Shown here piece by piece: positions 41,659-51,197 of a stretch of 64,000 nucleotides of DNA. Under the pieces are notes generated by a model. That model was not told the origin of the DNA. It made no database searches and saw nothing but the letters and a program-made list of their open reading frames with translations. Made by a program: the position numbers and the translations under genes. Source of the stretch: Marinobacter pelagius (GTDB lineage Bacteria > Pseudomonadota > Gammaproteobacteria > Pseudomonadales > Oleiphilaceae); the NCBI RefSeq assembly GCF_003315345.1, contig NZ_QNRO01000001.1:1-64000 (forward strand), written 5' to 3'. Each line of letters begins with the position of its first letter. The first letter of the stretch is position 1.

Positions 41659-43590
41659 TTATTTGACCGCTTTGAGACTGGAGCGCTGGAGCCGTTCCAG
41701 ACGTTCGGCAATGGCCGAGCGGATGCCCTCGGCGTCCAGACCGCAGTCGCTCAACAGTTCCCCATGCTTGCCGTGGTCGATAAAGGTATCCGGCAGCCCG
41801 AGCTGAAGCACCGGCTGGGCGACTTCGCGGTGGTTCAGGAATTCCGTGACCGCACTGCCGGCGCCGCCGGCGATCACGTTCTCTTCCAGGGTCACCAGCA
41901 GGTCATGCTGCTCGGCCAGTTCCAGTACCAGCTCCTCATCCAGCGGTTTGACGAAGCGCATGTCGGCAACGGTGGCGCCCAGTGCCTCGGCCGCTTCCAG
42001 TGCGGGTGCGAGCAGGGTGCCGAAGTTCAGGATGGCGACTCCGCTGCCTTCCCGGATGCGGCGACCCTTGCCTAGCTCCAGCGGTATGAGCTCGGGCTCG
42101 ATCTTCGCGCCCGGTCCGGTGCCACGGGGATAACGTACCGCCGCAGGGCCGTTGAACAGCATGCCGGTCTGGAGCATCTGCCGGGTCTCGTTCTCGTCGG
42201 ACGGAGTCATCACCACCATGTTGGGGATGCAGCGCAGGTAGCTGATATCGAACGCACCGGCGTGGGTCGGACCGTCTTCGCCCACCAGACCGGCCCGGTC
42301 GATGGCAAAGAGCACATCCAGGTTCTGGATGGCCACGTCATGGATCAGCTGGTCATAGCCCCTTTGCAGGAATGTGGAGTAGATCGCCACCACCGGTTTG
42401 GCGCCGTCGCAGGCCAGGCCTGCCGCCAGGGTCACGGAGTGTTGCTCGGCAATGGCAACGTCGAAATAGCGATCCGGGAAGCGCTGGGAGAAGGCCAGCA
42501 GATCAGAGCCCTCACACATGGCCGGCGTGATGCCCACCACCCGTTCGTCCTGCTCGGCGGCATCACACAGCCACTGGCCGAAGACATTGGCGTACTTCGG
42601 TTTGGCCGGCTTGGGGGTGACCGGTTCCGGCTTGCTCGGTGGCACCGGCTCGATCTTGTTGATGGCGTGGTAGCCGATCGGGTCGGCCTCGGCCGGGGCG
42701 AACCCCTTGCCCTTGGTGGTCACCACGTGCAGGAACTGCGGGCCGTCCAGCTCGCGGATGTTTTCCAGGGTCTCCACCAGCAGCGGCAGATCATGGCCAT
42801 CGATAGGGCCGATGTAGTTGAACCCGAGTTCCTCGAACAGGGTGCCCGGGGCAATCATGCCCTTGAAGTGTTCCTCGGTCTTCTTAGCCAGGGCCATCAG
42901 GTGCGGCGCACCCTGCAGCACCTTCTTGCTGCTGTCCCGGACCTGGTTGTAGGTGCGGCTGGACAGCAGTTTGGCGAAATAGTTGGACAGGCCTCCCACG
43001 TTCCGGGAGATCGACATGTCGTTGTCGTTCAGGATCACCAGCATGTTGGCATGCAGGTGGCCGGCATGGTTCAGGGCCTCGAAGGCCATGCCCGCGGTCA
43101 TGGCGCCATCGCCGATCACGGCAATGCTCTTGCGGCCGGTGTTCTGCATGCGGGCGGCGATAGCCATGCCCAAAGCGGCACTGATGGAGGTGCTGGAGTG
43201 GCCCACTCCGAAGGTGTCGTATTCGCTTTCGGCGCGCTTGGGGAAGCCGGCCAGGCCGCCCTTGCGGCGAATGCTGCCCATCTGTTCCCGGCGGCCGGTG
43301 AGGATCTTGTGAGGGTAGGCCTGATGGCCCACGTCCCAGACCAGGCGATCCTCCGGGGTGTTGAACACATAGTGGAGGGCGACGGTCAGCTCCAGTACGC
43401 CCAGCCCGGCACCAAAATGCCCGCCGGTCTGGCCGACGGACCACAGCAGGAACGCCCGCAGTTCCCGGGCCAGCTGGGTCAGCTGTTCAGCCGGCAGCTC
43501 ACGGAGCTGGGCCGGTACATCAATCCGGTCCAGTAGCGGGGTGTTGGGCCGCTGTGACGGGATTTCCTTGAAAGTGTAAGTATCCTGCAT
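41659..43590 (-). CDS. dxs: 1-deoxy-D-xylulose-5-phosphate synthase
   Basis: A thiamine diphosphate enzyme joining pyruvate and glyceraldehyde 3-phosphate, the first step of the MEP isoprenoid pathway. From ATG 43590 the protein has 643 residues. Landmarks are [34 protein letters not shown], the ThDP motif [18 protein letters not shown]...LNDND, and [15 protein letters not shown]-initiated extension to 43626 is less likely. It is the last gene of xseB-ispA-dxs, the order also found in E. coli. Confidence 0.96.
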   Translation of the reverse strand: MQDTYTFKEIPSQRPNTPLLDRIDVPAQLRELPAEQLTQLARELRAFLLWSVGQTGGHFGAGLGVLELTVALHYVFNTPEDRLVWDVGHQAYPHKILTGRREQMGSIRRKGGLAGFPKRAESEYDTFGVGHSSTSISAALGMAIAARMQNTGRKSIAVIGDGAMTAGMAFEALNHAGHLHANMLVILNDNDMSISRNVGGLSNYFAKLLSSRTYNQVRDSSKKVLQGAPHLMALAKKTEEHFKGMIAPGTLFEELGFNYIGPIDGHDLPLLVETLENIRELDGPQFLHVVTTKGKGFAPAEADPIGYHAINKIEPVPPSKPEPVTPKPAKPKYANVFGQWLCDAAEQDERVVGITPAMCEGSDLLAFSQRFPDRYFDVAIAEQHSVTLAAGLACDGAKPVVAIYSTFLQRGYDQLIHDVAIQNLDVLFAIDRAGLVGEDGPTHAGAFDISYLRCIPNMVVMTPSDENETRQMLQTGMLFNGPAAVRYPRGTGPGAKIEPELIPLELGKGRRIREGSGVAILNFGTLLAPALEAAEALGATVADMRFVKPLDEELVLELAEQHDLLVTLEENVIAGGAGSAVTEFLNHREVAQPVLQLGLPDTFIDHGKHGELLSDCGLDAEGIRSAIAERLERLQRSSLKAVK

Positions 43591-43666
43591 CTGCTCGGGT
43601 CTTTTGGGATGATCCAGTGTTTTCAAAATAAGTTACGACAAGTGTGCGCCTTTGGGGCAGGGTGGT

Positions 43667-44563
43667 TCAATGGGTTCGTGCCACCACGTAATCCGCCATC
43701 GCTCGCAGAGGGTCGGCTTCGGGGCCGAATCGTTCGAGACTTGCCTTGGCGGTCTGCAGCAGTTCGGCCAGGTGCTGCCGGGCACCGTCCAGGCCCAGCA
43801 GGGCCGGGTAGGTGGGCTTGGAGCGGGCAACATCCGATCCCTGGGGTTTGCCGATCACGTCGGTGCTGCCCTCGATATCCAAAAGGTCGTCCTGCACCTG
43901 GAAGGCCAGCCCCAGCACCCGGGCGTAGGTAGTCAGTGCGTCCAGCTCACTGGAATCCACCTGCTCTGCGCTCAGGGCACCCATGCGGACACTGGCCTCG
44001 ATCAGGGCGCCGGTCTTGTGCCGGTGCATGGTTTCAAGCTGGGTCAGGGTCAGGGTCTTGCCCACCGATTCCAGATCAATGGCCTGGCCGCCTACCATGC
44101 CCCGGTGGCCGGCGGCCCTGGCCAGTTCCTGAACCATGGCGAGGCGCGACTCGCTGTCCAGTCCCGAGCCGTTGACCAGCAGCCCGAACGCCAGCGCCTG
44201 CAGCGCATCGCCCGCCAGGATGGCGGTAGCCTCGTCGAAGGCAATGTGGGTCGTAGGCCGGCCCCGGCGTAGCTCATCGTCATCCATCGCCGGCAGGTCA
44301 TCGTGGATCAGCGAATAGGCATGGATCAGCTCCACGGCACAGGCGGGAGCGAGGGCGCTGTTGCTGTCCTGGCCCATGGCCCGCGCTGCCGCAAGGCACA
44401 GGGCGGGACGGATCCGCTTGCCGCCGCCCAGTACGCTATAGCGCATAGCGTCCTGAAGGCGATCGGAGGCCGCGCTCTGATCAATGCAGCGGTCCAGTTC
44501 GGCGTCGATAAGGGTGCGGCAGGACTCCAGAAACTCCACTGCCGCCTTGGTCTGTTCGGTCAT
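43667..44563 (-). CDS. ispA: Farnesyl diphosphate synthase IspA
   Basis: Condenses dimethylallyl and isopentenyl diphosphates to geranyl and then farnesyl diphosphate. The two aspartate-rich motifs are DDLPAMDDDELRRG and VQDDLLDIEG. GGKRIRPALCLAA near residue 50 binds the diphosphate. Length is 298 residues (E. coli 299). It starts at the end of xseB (ATGA-type overlap) and precedes dxs. Confidence 0.95.
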   Translation of the reverse strand: MTEQTKAAVEFLESCRTLIDAELDRCIDQSAASDRLQDAMRYSVLGGGKRIRPALCLAAARAMGQDSNSALAPACAVELIHAYSLIHDDLPAMDDDELRRGRPTTHIAFDEATAILAGDALQALAFGLLVNGSGLDSESRLAMVQELARAAGHRGMVGGQAIDLESVGKTLTLTQLETMHRHKTGALIEASVRMGALSAEQVDSSELDALTTYARVLGLAFQVQDDLLDIEGSTDVIGKPQGSDVARSKPTYPALLGLDGARQHLAELLQTAKASLERFGPEADPLRAMADYVVARTH

Positions 44564-44817
44564 CAGTCGGCGTCATCCGGCGAGAAAGGGCGGGTTTCGA
44601 GGGTGCCATCGCTGTTCTGCACCAGCTGCTCGACCCGCTGCTCGGCACTCTTCAGTGCCTGCTGGCATTCCCGGGTCAGCTTCACGCCCCGCTCGAACGC
44701 GGTCAGGGACTGTTCCAGCGACAGTTCGCCCTGTTCCAGGTCGCGAACCAGCTTTTCCAGCTCATCCAGTGACTTTTCAAAGTCGGCTATGGATGTGGTG
44801 TCTTTTTCACCGGCCAT
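44563..44817 (-). CDS. xseB: Exodeoxyribonuclease VII small subunit
   Basis: The small helical subunit that regulates XseA in exonuclease VII. The 84-residue protein has the family pattern: [32 protein letters not shown], with [16 protein letters not shown] following. It is the first gene of xseB-ispA-dxs. Confidence 0.95.
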   Translation of the reverse strand: MAGEKDTTSIADFEKSLDELEKLVRDLEQGELSLEQSLTAFERGVKLTRECQQALKSAEQRVEQLVQNSDGTLETRPFSPDDAD

Positions 44818-44870
44818 CGGGCCCTCCGGTCGGGTGACAGAATTTCGCGGATTATATCAGAGCCGGAGGG

Positions 44871-45644
44871 CTATCGCTGCCAGTCGAAGTGACGGCAATC
44901 GCCTTTTGAGGCCAAAGGCCCCCAGCTCTGTTCGGTGACCTGCACCTGGCCATCGTTGGTGACCGTCACAATCGTGGTGGCCCGGGTGCCATAATCCTCG
45001 CCGACAATGAACGGAGACGACAGGAAGCGCTCCGTTGCCAGGCCCACGCCGGTGTCTGGCAGCAGGTGGTCAGGTGCCGGTGTCGAATCCTGGAGCAGAG
45101 TGATCAGCCGCTGATGCAGGCCATCGGCGTCGGCACCGGCCATCGAGACCGTCTCGCCCACCGATTCCCTTAGCCGCAGCAGCTTCGGCCATGGGGTTTG
45201 CAGCAAGTGGTTGCTGAGGCCATACACACCCCGGTGCACACCCCGGCCCGGATGGGCGTCCCGGTTGCTGTAATACCAGCCGCCATCGGTCCCGAGCCGG
45301 ATAAGGTTAAAGCCGGCATAACGATCCGGGTCGTCGCTGAGATCACCGAACAGCTCAGCTCTTGGCTCCTCCAGTGCCCGTAACGGCAACTCTCCACGAG
45401 TGGTACGGCCGGCCTCGGGAGAGCCCTCCCGGACATTGGTCACGGCGCTGATGCGGCCATTCTCTGTCACCGCCAGCCAGGTACCACCAGACTGGAGATC
45501 ACGGCCGGCCAGTACTCTCTGGCCCGAGTCGGTGGCCCACCAGTCCATGGGTGTGGTGGGGCGACGGAAAAACTCGTCCCGATTGGCGGCGACCACCAGC
45601 GGAAAATGGCGATTCTGGCCAAGGGCAAAGGCAATGAGGCACAT
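44871..45644 (-). CDS. NRDE family protein (TANGO2-like)
   Basis: A conserved protein of the NRDE/TANGO2 family, with N-terminal-nucleophile-like fold predicted and a role in heme trafficking proposed for eukaryotic members; bacterial function unsettled. The N terminus MCLIAFALGQ has Cys2 as the likely first residue after Met removal, and the ANRDEFFRRP motif follows at about 20-29. Other family pieces are GGTWLAVTENGRISAVTNVRE and GLSNHLLQTPWPK. Length is 257 residues. It is divergent from the TSUP permease gene. Confidence 0.85.
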   Translation of the reverse strand: MCLIAFALGQNRHFPLVVAANRDEFFRRPTTPMDWWATDSGQRVLAGRDLQSGGTWLAVTENGRISAVTNVREGSPEAGRTTRGELPLRALEEPRAELFGDLSDDPDRYAGFNLIRLGTDGGWYYSNRDAHPGRGVHRGVYGLSNHLLQTPWPKLLRLRESVGETVSMAGADADGLHQRLITLLQDSTPAPDHLLPDTGVGLATERFLSSPFIVGEDYGTRATTIVTVTNDGQVQVTEQSWGPLASKGDCRHFDWQR

Positions 45645-45742
45645 GGTCGGTAATCAGTCTCCGGAAGGTGAATGGCGAGCCGTGAACTTGTCCCGTGCGG
45701 TGTGTATCATACCAGCCTTGTTTCTCATGGGTGTGAGCAGCT

Positions 45743-46540
45743 ATGACCCTGGTAACCGTATTTGCTTCGTATCTGGCACTGGGCGCACTGGCAGGGACCA
45801 TGGCGGGCCTGTTCGGTATCGGTGGTGGCCTCGTCATCGTGCCGGTACTCATCTTCAGCTTCGAGATCCAGGGCATCAGCCCTGACATCAGCGCTCACCT
45901 GGCGGTGGGTACTTCCCTGGCCACCATCGTGTTCACCTCACTGTCGTCTATCCGCTCCCACCACAAGCACCGCGCCGTGCGCTGGGACATCTTCCGCCCC
46001 ATGACCGTGGGGATTGTTGGCGGGGCTGTGCTGGGCGCCTGGACTGCCGCCTTCATGAGTGGCGATCTGCTCCAGCTGGTGATCGGTGTGTTCGTGATGC
46101 TGGTGGCCCTGAAAATGTTGCTCGAGGTCAATCCCAAACCCGGTCGCGATATTCCCGGCCCCGTTGGCCTGGGTGTGGTCGGTGGCGGTGTCGGCTGGGC
46201 GTCGGCCATCTTTGGCATCGGCGGTGGTACGCTTACCGTGCCTTACCTGAGCTGGTGTAACGTCCGCATGCAGAACACCGTGGCTACCTCTGCCGCGTGC
46301 GGGTTGCCCATTGCCGTCGCCGGCGCCCTCAGCAACATCTGGACCGGCTGGCAACACCCCGAGTTGCCGGAGTACAGCCTCGGCTTCATCTATATGCCGG
46401 CTTTGCTGGGGATCATCCTGACCAGCGTGTTTTTCGCCCGGTTCGGTGCCAACCTGGCCCACAAGCTGAATGCCAAGGTCCTGAAACGAATCTTTGCGAT
46501 GGTGCTCCTGGTGGTGGGGCTCCGTTTTCTTCTGAGCTGA
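45743..46540 (+). CDS. TSUP family permease (TauE/SafE-like)
   Basis: An inner-membrane permease of the sulfite exporter TauE/SafE family; members move sulfite, sulfoacetate or other anions, and the substrate here is unknown. The 265 residues hold about eight membrane helices. Two internal repeats show the family's Gly-rich helix starts: AGLFGIGGGLVIVPVL near residue 22 and ASAIFGIGGGTLTVPYLSW near residue 155. It precedes lgt by 10 bp and probably shares its transcript, a pairing also seen in Pseudomonas. Confidence 0.88.
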   Translation: MTLVTVFASYLALGALAGTMAGLFGIGGGLVIVPVLIFSFEIQGISPDISAHLAVGTSLATIVFTSLSSIRSHHKHRAVRWDIFRPMTVGIVGGAVLGAWTAAFMSGDLLQLVIGVFVMLVALKMLLEVNPKPGRDIPGPVGLGVVGGGVGWASAIFGIGGGTLTVPYLSWCNVRMQNTVATSAACGLPIAVAGALSNIWTGWQHPELPEYSLGFIYMPALLGIILTSVFFARFGANLAHKLNAKVLKRIFAMVLLVVGLRFLLS

Positions 46541-46550
46541 GAGGTAACCG

Positions 46551-47339
46551 ATGCTGCAGCATCCCCAGTTTGACCCGGTGGCCATTTCCCTGGGCCCCGT
46601 CAAGATTCACTGGTATGGCCTGACCTATCTTGTCGGCTTTGTCGCCGGATGGTGGCTTGGCCGCCTGCGGACCCGCAAACCCTGGTCCCCGGTCACCGAA
46701 GAGCAGATGGGCGATCTCCTGTTCTATCTGGCCCTCGGCGTCATCCTCGGTGGCCGGTTCGGTTACGTGCTGTTCTACAACTTCGACACCTTCCTGGCTG
46801 ACCCTCTCTGGCTCCTGCGGGTCTGGGAAGGCGGCATGTCGTTCCATGGCGGTCTGCTTGGCGTCATGTTCGCCATGTGGTGGTATGGCCGCAAGCTGGG
46901 TTCCGGCTTCTGGCGCCTGGCCGACTTTGTGGCGCCGCTGGTGCCGGTGGGCCTGGGGGCCGGTCGGATCGGCAACTTCATCAACGGCGAACTCTGGGGC
47001 AAACCCACCGACGTGCCTTGGGGCATGGTGTTTCCCCATGCTCCGGACAGCCTGGCGCGCCATCCATCCCAGCTATACCAGTTCGCCCTGGAAGGCGTGG
47101 CCCTGTTTGTCATCCTGTGGTGGTTCTCCGCCAAACCCCGCCCGCGCATGGCCGTCTCCGGCCTGTTCCTGGTGTGCTACGGTATCTTCCGGTTCCTGGT
47201 GGAGTTCGTGCGTCAGCCGGATGCCCAGCTTGGTTACCTTGCGTTTGACTGGCTCACCATGGGGCAGGTGCTCTCGACCCCCATGATCCTCGCCGGCGCA
47301 GCCCTTATGTTCATCGCTTACCGGAGAAATGCCGAATGA
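46551..47339 (+). CDS. lgt: Prolipoprotein diacylglyceryl transferase Lgt
   Basis: Transfers diacylglyceryl from phosphatidylglycerol to the lipobox cysteine of prolipoproteins in the inner membrane. The 262-residue protein has about seven membrane helices. The essential HGGLLG and the family signature [17 protein letters not shown] are present. VRQPDAQLG is near the C terminus. Its end overlaps thyA (ATGA), the conserved lgt-thyA coupling. Confidence 0.96.
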   Translation: MLQHPQFDPVAISLGPVKIHWYGLTYLVGFVAGWWLGRLRTRKPWSPVTEEQMGDLLFYLALGVILGGRFGYVLFYNFDTFLADPLWLLRVWEGGMSFHGGLLGVMFAMWWYGRKLGSGFWRLADFVAPLVPVGLGAGRIGNFINGELWGKPTDVPWGMVFPHAPDSLARHPSQLYQFALEGVALFVILWWFSAKPRPRMAVSGLFLVCYGIFRFLVEFVRQPDAQLGYLAFDWLTMGQVLSTPMILAGAALMFIAYRRNAE

Positions 47340-48175
47340 AAGCCTACCTCGACCTGATGCAAGACGTCGTCGACAACGGATTCGACAAGGGTGACCGCAC
47401 CGGCGTAGGCACCCGTTCGGTCTTCGGACGCCAGCTACGTTTCAACCTGCAGGAAGGCTTCCCGCTGGTGACCACCAAGAAAGTCCACCTGCGCAGCATC
47501 ATCTACGAACTGCTTTGGTTCCTGCGCGGTTCCACTGACAACAACTGGCTGAAAGAACGCAAAGTCTCCATCTGGAACGAGTGGGCCCTGGAAGACGGTG
47601 ACCTTGGCCCCATCTACGGCAAACAATGGCGCAGCTGGCAGTGCCCGGACGGCCGGGTGGTGGACCAGATCAGCGAAGTCATCGACCAGATCCGCAACAA
47701 GCCCAACTCCCGCCGGCTGATCGTCTCCGCATGGAACCCGGCGGAGCTGCCGGACGAATCCATCAGTCCCCAGGACAACGTCCGCGAGGGCCGCATGGCG
47801 CTGGCCCCGTGCCACTGCCTGTTCCAGTTCTACGTGGCCGACGGCAAGCTCTCCTGCCAGCTTTACCAGCGCAGCGCCGATTTGTTCCTAGGCGTGCCAT
47901 TCAACATCGCCTCCTACGCCTTGCTGACTCACATGATCGCCCAGCAGTGCGACCTGGATGTGGGCGAGTTCGTGCATACGTTCGGTGACTGTCACCTGTA
48001 CCAGAACCACCTGACCGACGACATCGTCTTCGAGCAGCTGAAGCGGGAGCCTCGTGCGTTGCCGAAGCTGGTGATCAAGCGGAAGCCCGAGAGTATCTTC
48101 GATTATGAACTCGAGGACTTCGAGTTTGAGGGATATGAGCCGCATCCTGTGATCAGGGCGCCTATTGCCATCTGA
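47336..48175 (+). CDS. thyA: Thymidylate synthase ThyA
   Basis: Converts dUMP to dTMP using methylenetetrahydrofolate. The catalytic cysteine is Cys159 in [12 protein letters not shown]. Other landmarks are [12 protein letters not shown] near the N terminus, [23 protein letters not shown] and [10 protein letters not shown]. At 279 residues it is 15 longer than E. coli ThyA, with the extra residues just before the active site ([15 protein letters not shown]). Coupled to lgt; folA lies 232 bp downstream. Confidence 0.97.
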   Translation: MKAYLDLMQDVVDNGFDKGDRTGVGTRSVFGRQLRFNLQEGFPLVTTKKVHLRSIIYELLWFLRGSTDNNWLKERKVSIWNEWALEDGDLGPIYGKQWRSWQCPDGRVVDQISEVIDQIRNKPNSRRLIVSAWNPAELPDESISPQDNVREGRMALAPCHCLFQFYVADGKLSCQLYQRSADLFLGVPFNIASYALLTHMIAQQCDLDVGEFVHTFGDCHLYQNHLTDDIVFEQLKREPRALPKLVIKRKPESIFDYELEDFEFEGYEPHPVIRAPIAI

Positions 48176-48228
48176 CTTCGGGCCTGGGATCGCGGTCCTC
48201 TTGTTCCGGAGGTGGTAGGGTAGCGGGT

Positions 48229-48338
48229 GGGGCGTTCCGAAAAACGCTGTAAATACGTCCATGTACGCTTGGCTCCGCCATCCATGGCGGAGCCCAAGCC
48301 GCGCAGGGATGCCTTGAGGCGTTTTTTGGAGGGGCATC
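48229..48338. repeat. Palindromic intergenic element between thyA and folA
   Basis: The 232-bp gap contains nested inverted repeats. The inner stem is GGCTCCGCCA (48271-48280) / TGGCGGAGCC (48285-48294) with loop TCCA. The outer arms are TCCGAAAAACGC (48236-48247) and GCGTTTTTTGGA (48319-48330), one mismatch. The remaining sequence between the arms (GTAAATACGTCCATGTACGC and similar) is non-coding. The layout resembles dispersed intergenic palindromes of marine gammaproteobacteria, but only one copy lies in this window, so repeat status is inference. Confidence 0.5.
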
Positions 48339-48407
48339 CCCGCCTGATGGTAGCCCCCCAAAGCTGAGAGCTCCGGAACCAGAACCACCCAAACTTGAGG
48401 ACAAGAA

Positions 48408-48920
48408 ATGAGAAAAGCTCTGATCGTGGCCATGTCCCGAAACCGGGTCATCGGCCGGAACAACAAGCTGCCGTGGTACCTCCCCGGGGACCTGCGTTAC
48501 TTCAAGCAGGCGACTATGGGCAAACCCATCATCATGGGGCGGAAAACCTGGGATTCCATCGGCCGGCCACTGCCGGGACGGATGAACGTGGTGATTTCCC
48601 GTAATGAGAGCTGGGAAGCGCCGGCCGGTACCGTTGCCGCCAGATCGCTCAATGACGCCCTGGTGAAAGCCGCTGCCCAGGCTGAACTGGAAGGCGGGGA
48701 TGAAGTAATGATTATCGGTGGCGGCCAGATCTACGCCGAGGCGCTGCCGCTGGTGGATCGAATGTACATCACCCAGGTGCATGCGGAAGTGGAGGGGGAT
48801 GCATTCTTTCCGGAAGTGAACTGGGATGAGTGGGAAGAAATCGGACGGGAGGATTTCTCCGCGTCCGACAACAATCCCTACGACTACAGCTTCGTGGTAT
48901 ACCAGCGCCGCGCCGATTAA
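48408..48920 (+). CDS. folA: Dihydrofolate reductase FolA
   Basis: Reduces dihydrofolate with NADPH, regenerating the folate used by the neighbouring thymidylate synthase. The 170 residues contain NRVIGRNNKLPWYLPGDL with catalytic Asp28, KPIIMGRKTWDSIGRPLPGR, and VMIIGGGQIYAEALP. GAGGACAAG precedes the ATG. Its stop overlaps by 4 bp the end of the convergent helicase gene. Confidence 0.96.
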   Translation: MRKALIVAMSRNRVIGRNNKLPWYLPGDLRYFKQATMGKPIIMGRKTWDSIGRPLPGRMNVVISRNESWEAPAGTVAARSLNDALVKAAAQAELEGGDEVMIIGGGQIYAEALPLVDRMYITQVHAEVEGDAFFPEVNWDEWEEIGREDFSASDNNPYDYSFVVYQRRAD

Positions 48921-50428
48921 CGGGCGGGGCGCTTGCTCGGCGGCTTGCCGCCCTTGCCAGCGGGCTTGCCCTTCGGGCCGCCTTTGCGGTGGCCGGGCTT
49001 GCCGTCCTTCTTGAAGCCCTTGCCGGGGCCCTTGCGGAAATTCTTCTTGCCGGGAGGCGGACCCTTGCGGTCACGGCGGGGCGCTGCGGAAATCTCCGGC
49101 AGGGCTTCCGGCGCTTCCAGCGGCAGGGCGCCGGGCTGGGCCATTTCCATCCAACACGCCATGGCGCCGGCGACCATCGCCATATCCATGTCATTGCGCT
49201 CGGCAATCTCATCCAGCAGCGCGATCGCCTTCGGCAGTTTGCCGTCTTCAGCGAACGCCAGCAGCTGGGTCTCGAACTGCTGAACCCGCATCTTCTGAAG
49301 ATCCGTCGGTGACGGCAGCTGATAGGATTCCATGGGCGAGTTGGTGGCCCGCTCCAGGGTCCTCAGCCAGCTGCGCTCGCGCGGTGTCACCAGCAGGATC
49401 GCCTTACCGGTGCGACCGGCGCGGCCGGTCCGACCGACACGGTGGATGTAGGCCTCAGTATCGTAGGGCACATCGTAGTTGATCACGTGGGTGATCCTGG
49501 GCACATCGAGGCCGCGGGCAGCGACATCGGTGGCAATGATGATGTCCTTCTTGCCTCGCTTCAGGTCTTCAACCGTCTGCTCACGCTGGCGCTGGTTCAG
49601 GTCACCGCTCAGGGGAGCCACGGCGTGGCCACGGGCTGAGAGCTTCTCGGCCAGCATCGTGGTCTCGGCCTTGGTGCGCACAAAGATGATCGAGGCGTCA
49701 AAAGGCTCCACTTCCAGGATGCGGGTCAGGGCGTCCAGTTTGCGCTCGGCGTAAACCGGCAGCACGAACTGGGAGATACGCTCGACAGTGCGGGTCTCGC
49801 TCTCGATCCGGACTTCGGTGGCGTCCTTCAGGTAGGTCTGGGCCACCTTCTTGATCTGCGGCGGCATGGTGGCCGAGAAAAGGGCGCGCTGGCAGGTGTC
49901 CGGCGTCTTCGCCAGGATGGCCTCAACGTCGTCAATGAAGCCCATGCGCAGCATCTCGTCGGCTTCATCCAGTACCAGTGCCTTCAGGCTGTCCAGCTTC
50001 AGGGTGCCCTTGCGCAGGTGATCCAGCATACGGCCAGGGGTGCCGACGATAACCTGGGCACCGCGACGCAGGCCGCGGATCTGGGGGCCGAAATCCTGGC
50101 CGCCATAGATCGGCAGTACGTGGAAGTTGCGGAACTTGCTGGCATAGGTGGTAAACGCCTCGGCGACCTGGATGGCCAGTTCCCGGGTCGGGGCCAGCAC
50201 CAGGATCTGCGGCTCGGCGGTGCTGGCGTCGATGCGGCTCAGCAGCGGAAGCGCGAACGCAGCGGTCTTGCCGGTACCGGTCTGGGCGACACCCAGCAGG
50301 TGGTGGCCGGCCAGCAGTGCCGGGATGGATTTTGCCTGGATCGGCGAGGGCGTTTCATAGCCAACGGCGTTGACAGCTTCAAGTACGGCTGCATCCAGCC
50401 CCAGTTCGGCGAAGGACATTTCTGACAT
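48917..50428 (-). CDS. DEAD-box RNA helicase (DeaD/CsdA-like)
   Basis: An ATP-dependent RNA helicase for ribosome assembly or RNA turnover. From MSEMSFAELG it has 503 residues. The Q motif is ETPSPIQ, Walker A AQTGTGKT is at 48-55, DEAD is in VLDEADEML, then SAT, and HRVGRTGRAG is motif VI. A helical segment (about 360-440) resembles the dimerisation region of DeaD. Instead of the DbpA-type RNA-binding domain of E. coli DeaD, the protein ends in an about 60-residue Lys/Gly/Pro/Arg-rich tail. An upstream in-frame start at 50458 is less likely. Confidence 0.92.
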   Translation of the reverse strand: MSEMSFAELGLDAAVLEAVNAVGYETPSPIQAKSIPALLAGHHLLGVAQTGTGKTAAFALPLLSRIDASTAEPQILVLAPTRELAIQVAEAFTTYASKFRNFHVLPIYGGQDFGPQIRGLRRGAQVIVGTPGRMLDHLRKGTLKLDSLKALVLDEADEMLRMGFIDDVEAILAKTPDTCQRALFSATMPPQIKKVAQTYLKDATEVRIESETRTVERISQFVLPVYAERKLDALTRILEVEPFDASIIFVRTKAETTMLAEKLSARGHAVAPLSGDLNQRQREQTVEDLKRGKKDIIIATDVAARGLDVPRITHVINYDVPYDTEAYIHRVGRTGRAGRTGKAILLVTPRERSWLRTLERATNSPMESYQLPSPTDLQKMRVQQFETQLLAFAEDGKLPKAIALLDEIAERNDMDMAMVAGAMACWMEMAQPGALPLEAPEALPEISAAPRRDRKGPPPGKKNFRKGPGKGFKKDGKPGHRKGGPKGKPAGKGGKPPSKRPAR

Positions 50429-50568
50429 TGATTTACTCGGAATTCGGAGGGAGGGCATTGCCGGGCAATGCGTGATTTACCGGCATTATAGTCGGTTTGC
50501 ACGCTGTTTGATACGCGCAATACCCTCTTACTCGTATGCATTTCCCCTGACCCGACAACCCGGCGCCA

Positions 50569-51039
50569 TCAGGACACAGGCAGGGTCAGGGTGTTCTTGA
50601 TCTCCCGCAGGGCAAAGTTGGAGTTCACCTGGGCAATGCCCTTGAGGGTGAAGATCTTCTCGTTCAGGAACCGGTCATAGCTGGCCATATCCGGCACCAC
50701 GACCCGCAACACGAAATCCGCGTTACCGGTGACCGCAAAACACTGCAGCACTTCCGGATAGCTGCTGACCTCGCGCTCGATCTCGGCGGTGCTGTCGATG
50801 GTGTGGCGCTGCAGGGACAGGTTGACCAGTACGCACAGGCCCTGGCCCATGGCTTCCGGGCACAGTTTTGCAGTATAGCCGGTAATCACGCCGGCCTCCT
50901 CCAGGGCCCGGACCCGGCGCCAGCAGGCCGCCGGCGAGAGCCCCACCTGCTCGGCCAGTAACTGGTTGCTGATGCGGCCATCCTGCTGGAGGGCATCGAG
51001 GATACGGCGGTCCAGTTTGTCCAGTTCGACCTGTTTCAT
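50569..51039 (-). CDS. Lrp/AsnC family transcriptional regulator
   Basis: A feast/famine regulator whose C-terminal RAM domain binds an amino acid. The 156 residues start MKQVELDKLDRRILDALQQDGR. The helix-turn-helix is at about 22-42 (LAEQVGLSPAACWRRVRALE), with GVITGYTAKL after it. The RAM domain covers about 65-145, including CFAVTGNADFVLRVVVPDM. It is divergent from the oxidoreductase gene, so it probably controls that operon in response to an aromatic or other amino acid. Paired operator-like repeats lie in the gap. An upstream in-frame ATG at 51105 overlaps those repeats and is rejected. Confidence 0.92.
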   Translation of the reverse strand: MKQVELDKLDRRILDALQQDGRISNQLLAEQVGLSPAACWRRVRALEEAGVITGYTAKLCPEAMGQGLCVLVNLSLQRHTIDSTAEIEREVSSYPEVLQCFAVTGNADFVLRVVVPDMASYDRFLNEKIFTLKGIAQVNSNFALREIKNTLTLPVS

Positions 51040-51054
51040 TTGGTAACACCTGAT

Positions 51055-51098
51055 ATTTATCAAAGGATATTTCGGTATTTTGTCATTTATCAAAGAAT
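51055..51098. promoter_or_regulatory. Candidate Lrp/AsnC operator: two repeats 30 bp apart
   Basis: ATTTATCAAAG occurs at 51055-51065 and again at 51085-51095, on the same strand and face of the helix (30 bp, about three turns). Each copy is followed by GAT or AAT. The gap between the regulator and the oxidoreductase gene is only 158 bp, so binding here could control both. Confidence 0.55.
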
Positions 51099-51197
51099 GT
51101 TGCACGCCGGCGCCGGTCGGCTAACCAAAAAGCAAGCACCTTTTGCGCCGATCCCTCTAGAATTTTGGTCATAAAATCAACAACTGGAGGGGCGACC

